Shown here piece by piece: positions 59,252 to 64,000 of a stretch of 64,000 nt of DNA; position 1 is the stretch's first letter; each line of letters starts with the position of its first letter. A program made the translations under genes and the position numbers. The stretch is taken from assembly GCA_049680185.1 (NCBI GenBank), contig JBAUHI010000024.1:90350-154349 (forward strand), read 5' to 3'. The notes under the pieces are model-generated. The model ran no database searches. It was not told where the DNA came from and saw only the letters and a list, made by a program, of their open reading frames with translations. The DNA is from CAMLHU01 sp049680185 (GTDB lineage: Bacteria > Gemmatimonadota > Gemmatimonadetes > Gemmatimonadales > GWC2-71-9).

Positions 59252-59539
59252 TTACTTCTCACTTCGACCGTAAGGGCTCTCACTGAACTGCATCCCACGC
59301 ATGTCACGCCTTGGGCGTGGGAAGAAAATCTGGATATCTACGCCGACAGCCTCAGCCAACTGCCAAAGCACTTGAATGGTCGCGTTTCGCCTGCCCTTTT
59401 CGAGTTGAGCAATCGTCGATCGGTTCACACGACTCTTCGCCGCCAACGCGCTCACCGTAAGACCGGCGACTTCGCGTCTGAACTGCACTCGTTGACCAAT
59501 CTCGCTAAGCAATAGCGGAAGCTCCCGGTTTACTCCCAC
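59252..59539 (-). CDS. XRE-family transcriptional regulator of the island
   Basis: A 95-residue helix-turn-helix protein: IGQRVQFRREVAGLTVSALA, followed by KSRVNRSTIAQLEKGRRNATIQVLWQLAEAVGV, a canonical Cro/CI-type HTH. The C-terminal tail is short and basic. GTG 59539 is chosen because GGAGG lies 5 nt upstream; an ATG at 59587 would place the start inside the operator. It probably represses the island from the palindrome at 59569-59586. Confidence 0.85.
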   Translation of the reverse strand: MGVNRELPLLLSEIGQRVQFRREVAGLTVSALAAKSRVNRSTIAQLEKGRRNATIQVLWQLAEAVGVDIQIFFPRPRRDMRGMQFSESPYGRSEK

Positions 59540-59568
59540 GATGCCTCCGTTACAATAACTTTGTATTT

Positions 59569-59586
59569 TGCTGTATTTATACAGCA
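59569..59586. promoter_or_regulatory. operator palindrome over the -10 box of the island promoter
   Basis: TGCTGTAT-TT-ATACAGCA is a perfect 8-bp inverted repeat with a two-base centre. Read on the minus strand it contains TATAAAT, a good -10 box, 31 nt before the XRE start. Binding of the XRE protein here would shut off the island. Confidence 0.65.
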
Positions 59587-59600
59587 TCTACGGTTAAATA

Positions 59601-59638
59601 TCAGGGGGTATCTGGCTTTGAGTCAAGATACCCCCTGA
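59601..59638 (-). terminator. hairpin terminator after nrdJ
   Basis: Perfect 13-bp arms (TCAGGGGGTATCT and AGATACCCCCTGA) with a 12-nt loop lie 27 bp past the nrdJ stop. The following minus-strand sequence is TATTTAACC, a weak U-tract. It isolates the island from nrdJ transcription. Confidence 0.75.
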
Positions 59639-59664
59639 GCAAGCGCTACTCGGCGCCGCTTACC

Positions 59665-62190
59665 TCACCCGCACTCACTGAATCCGCAGACGTGGCATTT
59701 GGCGCACCCTTCCGCCATCTCAAGCTGACTGCCACAGTCGGGGCAGGCGCCGGGAAGCGCGTCCTGCACCCGGCTCAGCATCATCTGTTCCCCGCCCTGC
59801 GTCACCGGCCGGACCATCTCCATCGCGGGTGCCTGACCCATCGTGCTCTGCGGCATCCCGGGGAGTTCGGTCTGGACCCCCTGCTTTTCCATCATCCACT
59901 TCTCGATGGCGATCCCCACGGCATCGGGGACCGACATCACCTTGTTGGGACCGAGCCCGATGACCCGATCGGAGGAGATGCCGCGCACCTGGCGGTGGAT
60001 CTCGGCCATCGGGATCCCGGAGCGGAGCGCCAGCGAGATGAGCCGCCCGATCGCCTCGACATCGGCCATCAGGGCGCCACCGGCCTTGCCGAGGCTCATA
60101 AAGACCTCGAAGGGCTGGCCCTTCTCGTCCTCGGTGATGGTCACGTACATCGTGCCGAGGGGGGTCTCCAATCGCCGGGTGACACCGCGCAGGGTCTCGG
60201 GGCGGAGCCGCTTCTGGCGCCGCTGCAGGTTCTCGGCTTCGAGATCGTGCACCATCTTCTTCAAGCGCGAGATCTCGGCATTGGCCTCGGCAAGTTCGCC
60301 GTGCAGGTCCGCAGATGACACATCCGCAGATGACACAGATGACGCAGATACAGCCAGGTCAGGGCGCGCAGTGGCGTGACCGGAGCTGGTGGCCTGATCG
60401 ACCACCTTCTTGGCGGTGGCTCCGGTCGAGAGCACCTGCATGTCGCGGGAGCCGTCACGATAGACGGTGACGCCCTTGCAGTTGAGCTTGTACGCCAGGC
60501 GGTAGATCTCCTCGACGTACTCCTCCGAGGCGTCATTGGCAAAGTTGCAGGTCTTGCTGATGGCGGAGTCGTTGAACTCCTGGAACGCCGCCTGCATCCG
60601 GATGTGCCACTCCGGCTTGATCTCGTTGGCGGTGACGAAGACCTTCTGCCACTTGAGCGGCACTTCCGGGTGCCGGATGTGCCCGCTCGACGCGATCCGC
60701 GTCATCAGCTCTTCGGAGTGCCACCCCTCGCGCTTGGCGAGGGCGATGAAGTCCTCGTTCACGTCGGGCATCAGGACGCCGGCCTGGTTCCGCATGAAGG
60801 CCACGGCAAAGAGCGGCTCGATCCCGGAGCTGCACCCCGCGATGATGCTGATGGTGCCGGTCGGCGCCACGGTGGTCACGTTGCAATTCCGAAGCTTCCG
60901 CATCGGACGAACGCGCTCGCCCTTGGGGCCGCGGGCCGCCGTGGCATCGGGTCCCCAGATGCTCCGCTCCCATTCCGGGAAGGTGCCCCGGATGGTGGCC
61001 AGCCGCTCCGACTCGACCTTGGCCTCATCATCGAGGAAGCGCTGTACCCGCCGGCCCATCTCGACCCCGGCCTCGGAGTCATACGGGATGCCGAGACGGA
61101 TGAGGAGATCGGCGAGGCCCATCACGCCCAGACCGATGCGGCGGATCTTCTGCGCCAGGTCGGTGATCTCGGGGAGCGGGTAGTTGTTGGCGTCGATCAC
61201 GTTCTCGAGGAAGTGGGTCGAGAGGTGGATGACCTGGCGCATCCCGTCCCAATCGACCTCGCCGTCCTTGACGAAGGCGCCGACGTTGACCGACCCCAGG
61301 TTGCAGACGTCGTAGGGCAGGAGCGGCTGCTCCCCGCAGGGGTTGGTGGCCTCGTAGCTGCCAAGCTGGGGGACGGGGTTGTAGTAGTTGGCCCGGTCGA
61401 CGAAGAAGACCCCAGGCTCGCCGGTCTTCCAGGCGCCGTGGATGATCTGGGACCAGACTTCGCGCGCCTTGAGCTGCCCGGTGACCTCGCCGGTCTTCGG
61501 GTGCTTCAAGTCATAGCTTGAATCGGCCTCGACCGCCGCCATGAAGGCGTCGGTGACCGCCACCGAGATGTTGAAGTTGGTGATCTTGGTGGTGTCGTCC
61601 TTGCAGTGGATGAAGTCGACGATATCGGGGTGATCGACCCGGAGGATCCCCATGTTGGCGCCGCGGCGCGTCCCCCCCTGCTTGACCACCTCGGTGGAGG
61701 CGTCGTACAGGGTCATGAAGGAGACCGGGCCGCTCGCTACACCCATCGTGGAGCGGACGACATCGTTCTTGGGCCGGAGCCGGGAGAACCCGAACCCGGT
61801 GCCGCCACCCGACTGGTGCACCAGCGCCATCGCGCGGAGGGTGTCGTAGATCCCGTCCTTGCCGTTCGACAGGTTGTCGGTGACGGGAAGGACGAAGCAG
61901 GCCGAGAGCTGGCCCAAGGGCCGGCCGGCATTCATCAGGGTCGGGGAGTTGGGAACGAAGGAACGGCTCGCCATGAGGCCATAGAACGCCTCCGCCAGGG
62001 CCTCCGTGGCCCCCGCGCTGGCGCCGTACGTCCGATCGGGCTCGGCCACCGTCCGCGCCACACGCTGGAACAGGTCGGCCGGCTTTTCGGTCGGCTTTCC
62101 CTTCTCGTCCTTGATGAGATAGCGCTTTTCAAGGACCGTGACGGCGTTGGGCGACAGCGTGACTTCGCCCCGGGTGGACGACTTGGACAT
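59665..62190 (-). CDS. nrdJ: vitamin B12-dependent (class II) ribonucleotide reductase
   Basis: An 841-residue adenosylcobalamin-dependent RNR. FVPNSPTLMNAGRPLGQLSACFVLPV carries the first active-site cysteine. Landmarks: GGGTGFGFSRLRP, NPCGEQPLLPYDVCNLGS with the radical-site region, and APTGTISIIAGCSSGIEP. The C-terminal extension contains a coiled coil and ends in a zinc ribbon CPDCG...CAKCHVCG that recycles the active-site disulfide. A 15-bp direct repeat in the linker encodes SSADV-SSADL. Upstream, TACTTTTA near 62297 may be the promoter. Confidence 0.95.
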   Translation of the reverse strand: MSKSSTRGEVTLSPNAVTVLEKRYLIKDEKGKPTEKPADLFQRVARTVAEPDRTYGASAGATEALAEAFYGLMASRSFVPNSPTLMNAGRPLGQLSACFVLPVTDNLSNGKDGIYDTLRAMALVHQSGGGTGFGFSRLRPKNDVVRSTMGVASGPVSFMTLYDASTEVVKQGGTRRGANMGILRVDHPDIVDFIHCKDDTTKITNFNISVAVTDAFMAAVEADSSYDLKHPKTGEVTGQLKAREVWSQIIHGAWKTGEPGVFFVDRANYYNPVPQLGSYEATNPCGEQPLLPYDVCNLGSVNVGAFVKDGEVDWDGMRQVIHLSTHFLENVIDANNYPLPEITDLAQKIRRIGLGVMGLADLLIRLGIPYDSEAGVEMGRRVQRFLDDEAKVESERLATIRGTFPEWERSIWGPDATAARGPKGERVRPMRKLRNCNVTTVAPTGTISIIAGCSSGIEPLFAVAFMRNQAGVLMPDVNEDFIALAKREGWHSEELMTRIASSGHIRHPEVPLKWQKVFVTANEIKPEWHIRMQAAFQEFNDSAISKTCNFANDASEEYVEEIYRLAYKLNCKGVTVYRDGSRDMQVLSTGATAKKVVDQATSSGHATARPDLAVSASSVSSADVSSADLHGELAEANAEISRLKKMVHDLEAENLQRRQKRLRPETLRGVTRRLETPLGTMYVTITEDEKGQPFEVFMSLGKAGGALMADVEAIGRLISLALRSGIPMAEIHRQVRGISSDRVIGLGPNKVMSVPDAVGIAIEKWMMEKQGVQTELPGMPQSTMGQAPAMEMVRPVTQGGEQMMLSRVQDALPGACPDCGSQLEMAEGCAKCHVCGFSECG
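60308..60337. repeat. 15-bp perfect tandem duplication inside nrdJ
   Basis: TCCGCAGATGACACA occurs twice back to back, followed by the related ATGACGCAGATAC. It keeps frame and adds Ser/Ala/Asp residues in a linker before the coiled coil. The unit looks like an intergenic repeat that entered a coding region. Confidence 0.75.
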
Positions 62191-62379
62191 GCGAGTGCCT
62201 CAGATACCGAGGGTGACGGACCGCTGCACCGGGGTCAGGGGAACCCGGCGACCTGTTGTGTATGTCCCACGCAGATGTGTAGCAGGAGACGGATGGTAAA
62301 AGTAGGAAATTCTACTGACGCGGACAACGGCTCGGCAGGTTCAACAACGGCGCGGAAAGGTGGTATCAACATCACAAAC

Positions 62380-62583
62380 GTGCTTGATGGTCGGATGGTC
62401 GGAGAGGCGGATGGGTGGGGCGGGTACGGACTCGGATCGTCATCCCGAGCAGGGCGAGGGATCTTCTCCGGGGGCATCGATGCCGGCCGCGATCCTCCGA
62501 GCACCGCTGGCAAGGTCCGTCAGGTCCGCACCACAGGCGCGGCACCCTCGGGATGACAGATCGGGTTGGCCGCAGGCCACCCC
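62380..62583. repeat. intergenic repeats upstream of nrdJ
   Basis: A G-rich run (GGTCGGATGGTCGGAGAGGCGG) is followed by GTCATCCCGAGCAGGGCGAG at about 62438, its partner CTCGGGATGACAG at about 62548, and GGGTTGGCCGCAGGCCACCCC at 62563-62583. The last abuts the stop of the following gene. The remaining 62191-62380 holds the nrdJ leader; no riboswitch was recognised. Confidence 0.6.
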
Positions 62584-63072
62584 CTACAGTCCCGTCCCCG
62601 CTCGGTGCCTCCGCGCCTGCTCGATGTAGTGGACCCAGGTCATCTGGATCCGTTCCCGGAGCTGGTCGTCCACCGCCCGGACCACCCTTCCCGGCACGCC
62701 CATCACCAGCGACCCCGGCGGGACCTTCATCCCCTCCGGCACCAGCGCCCCGGCCGCCACCACGCTGCCGGTGCCGATCACCGCCCGATTCAAGATGGTG
62801 CTGGCCATCCCGATCAGACACTCATCCTCGACGATGCAGCCGTGCAGGAGGGCGCGATGCCCCACCCCGACCCGTCGACCGATGAGGCAGGGCACCCCCT
62901 CGTCGACGTGGACAATGGTGCCGTCCTGCAGGTTGGTCTCGTCTCCCACCACGATCTGGTCGTTGTCCCCCCGAAGGATGGCGCCGTACCAGACACTCGA
63001 ACGCTCGCCCAGGGTGACATCTCCCAGGACGATGGCGCCCGGAGCCACCCAGGCGGAGGGATGGGCCTTCAC
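62584..63072 (-). CDS. gamma-class carbonic anhydrase-like hexapeptide-repeat protein
   Basis: A 162-residue left-handed beta-helix protein. Hexapeptide repeats run from WVAPGAIVLGDVTLGERSSV to about 125. Candidate zinc ligands are the histidines in GTIVHVDEG, VGVGHRALLHG, the pattern of gamma-carbonic-anhydrase homologues (YrdA/PaaY type). GTG 63072 overlaps the stop of the upstream gene (GTGA). Confidence 0.9.
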   Translation of the reverse strand: MKAHPSAWVAPGAIVLGDVTLGERSSVWYGAILRGDNDQIVVGDETNLQDGTIVHVDEGVPCLIGRRVGVGHRALLHGCIVEDECLIGMASTILNRAVIGTGSVVAAGALVPEGMKVPPGSLVMGVPGRVVRAVDDQLRERIQMTWVHYIEQARRHRAGTGL

Positions 63073-64000
63073 TGCTGGACGGGAACGAGGAGGACCTGGA
63101 CCCAGCCGTCGACAGGATTATCACCCTTGGTCGCCGGGGACCAGCTGAGATTCTTGGCGAACTCGCGCGCCGCCTGTTCGAAGGCGGCATCATTGGAGGC
63201 GCGCTTCGACAGCACCTCGGCGGTGGTGCCGTCGGCGTTCACGTGGACCCAGAGGATCGATGGGGACGGGCTGGTGTTCGCGTAGGGGACGCCGAGGGAA
63301 CCGTGGGCGTGAGGCTTCTCGTCGAAACAGAACTGGTCGGCGTTGTAGTTGGGGTCGAGCGGGGCGCTGCACTGGGCCTTCTGTGTCGTCGTGACAGGAC
63401 GCCCCTGGCCCGCACGCCCGATGGTCGGGGTGAGCACCAACTGCTTCCCCTTCTCGATCTGGACCTTGGTCTGGTACACCTGGTACCCCACCGGCGGGCG
63501 GATCAGGATGTCGTGCGATCCCACCGCGAGCTTGGCCGGCGATTCCATCAACTGCCGATCGTCGACGAACACCACCGAGTTGCCCGGAACGCCCTTGATG
63601 AGAAGGGTGCCGCTGTCGCGCACTACGGGAGTGGACGCCGGGGCGCTGAGCGGAGGGGGCGGTGCGCTCGTCCGGTGTTTGGCGCTGTCGGCGGCCAGGG
63701 CCGAGTCACTGAGTGCCGTGGTGCCATGCTCGATGGCGCTGTCGGAGACGTTCGCCACCAGCGGCGCCCCGGCGCCGGGGCGTCCCGCCGGGTGTGCCAC
63801 CTTGTACACGAACTGGTAATAGGCCCCGCCACCGCCGGCGGCGAGGAGCAGGAAGAGCCCGAAGAAGAGCCCCCCTTTCCCTGACTTCGCGGCGGGCGCA
63901 GGTCGGGCGGGCGGACCGGCTCGGCGGCCACCGTTCCCCACGCCGGGCATCGCCGCCGAGGTGGGTGCCGAGATCGCGATCTTGGGGAGCGGCGTCGTGT
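63069..64000 (-). CDS. PEGA / TonB-C domain membrane protein, N-terminus off window
   Basis: The frame is open to the right edge (about 310 residues seen). A linker with KIAISAPTSAAMPG precedes one transmembrane helix (GLFFGLFLLLAAGGGGAYYQ). A Pro/Ala/Ser-rich stretch follows. A PEGA domain (SGTLLIKGVPGNSVVFVDD) comes next, then a TonB-C-like domain (ILWVHVNADGTTAEVLSKRA) to the end. Such tails often follow a PknB-type kinase domain, which would lie outside the window; that part is inference. Confidence 0.75.
   Translation of the reverse strand, partial: TTPLPKIAISAPTSAAMPGVGNGGRRAGPPARPAPAAKSGKGGLFFGLFLLLAAGGGGAYYQFVYKVAHPAGRPGAGAPLVANVSDSAIEHGTTALSDSALAADSAKHRTSAPPPPLSAPASTPVVRDSGTLLIKGVPGNSVVFVDDRQLMESPAKLAVGSHDILIRPPVGYQVYQTKVQIEKGKQLVLTPTIGRAGQGRPVTTTQKAQCSAPLDPNYNADQFCFDEKPHAHGSLGVPYANTSPSPSILWVHVNADGTTAEVLSKRASNDAAFEQAAREFAKNLSWSPATKGDNPVDGWVQVLLVPVQQ

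Noticed and set aside
54028..59664. integrase, transposase or attachment sites bounding the AT-rich island
   Set aside because: No recombinase gene, tRNA or direct repeat pair was seen at either edge, so the mode of acquisition is unknown.
62191..62380. cobalamin riboswitch or NrdR box upstream of nrdJ
   Set aside because: No B12-box-like core and no paired NrdR palindromes were found by eye. A covariance scan would be needed to exclude a divergent one.

Overview
The window is high-GC bacterial chromosome (about 65-75% G+C in sampled coding lines) with one AT-richer insert. The gene set points to a Gram-negative member of the FCB-like lineages, most plausibly Gemmatimonadota: TolC/MacA/MacB-type export, many secreted proteins whose signal peptides end in A-x-AQ, an M61 peptidase, a DUF885 peptidase, MglA/MglB polarity proteins, a BshB-type deacetylase, class II (B12-dependent) ribonucleotide reductase, PknB-type kinases and TonB-C/PEGA proteins. 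This assignment is inference from gene content; no rRNA is present.

Layout. 1-3622: a very large NtrY-like sensor kinase (minus, runs off the left edge). 3682-13203: a secreted protein, then a TolC / MacA / MacB ATPase locus followed by four FtsX-type permeases arranged as two duplicated pairs. 13301-18888: BshB-like deacetylase, cysteine desulfurase, MnmA, a small YvlD-like membrane protein and polyphosphate kinase. 18916-22882 (minus): dnaJ, grpE, cinA, pgsA. 22894-26947 (minus): an operon-like run dnaX, ybaB, recR, small protein, mglB, mglA leading into pgsA. An SRP (4.5S-type) RNA lies at about 27100-27201 just upstream of dnaX. 27251-33969 (minus): YihY/BrkB protein, YtxH-like protein, class II aldolase, MBL hydrolase, pyruvate kinase, YtcJ-like amidohydrolase. 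33955-34300: a cluster of DnaA boxes in AT-richer non-coding DNA, a candidate oriC, followed by about 600 bp of degenerate intergenic repeats. 34914-40559 (minus): ispG, ccdA-like, tlpA-like, a cysteine-less peroxiredoxin, DUF885 peptidase and a secreted protein, mostly stop/start overlapped. 40580-47258 (minus): nitronate monooxygenase, DUF4442 thioesterase, two secreted proteins, SthA-like transhydrogenase, DHA2 exporter and its MarR regulator. 47342-50093 (plus): M61 peptidase and two YCII genes, the first with an in-frame amber codon. 50542-54027 (minus): Ser/Thr kinase, AhpD-like protein, EamA transporter.

54181-59540 is a distinct AT-richer island (40-55% G+C in sampled lines, against 73-78% in sampled lines on both sides). 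All its genes are on the minus strand: an XRE regulator with a palindromic operator over its -10 box, an HNH nuclease with a glycine-zipper tail, a four-helix membrane protein, a ComEC-like metallo-beta-lactamase protein and an 855-residue E2-E1-JAB triple fusion. This looks like a horizontally acquired bacterial ubiquitin-like conjugation/deconjugation system, probably defensive, and is the best candidate here for an undescribed system. 59665-64000: class II ribonucleotide reductase, gamma-carbonic-anhydrase-like protein and a PEGA/TonB-C protein that runs off the right edge.

Two genome-wide habits stand out. At eleven places a TANNTT hexamer sits 5-7 nt before a start codon, implying leaderless transcripts as a common mode in this organism. 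Intergenic spaces are filled with palindromic repeats of at least three families.
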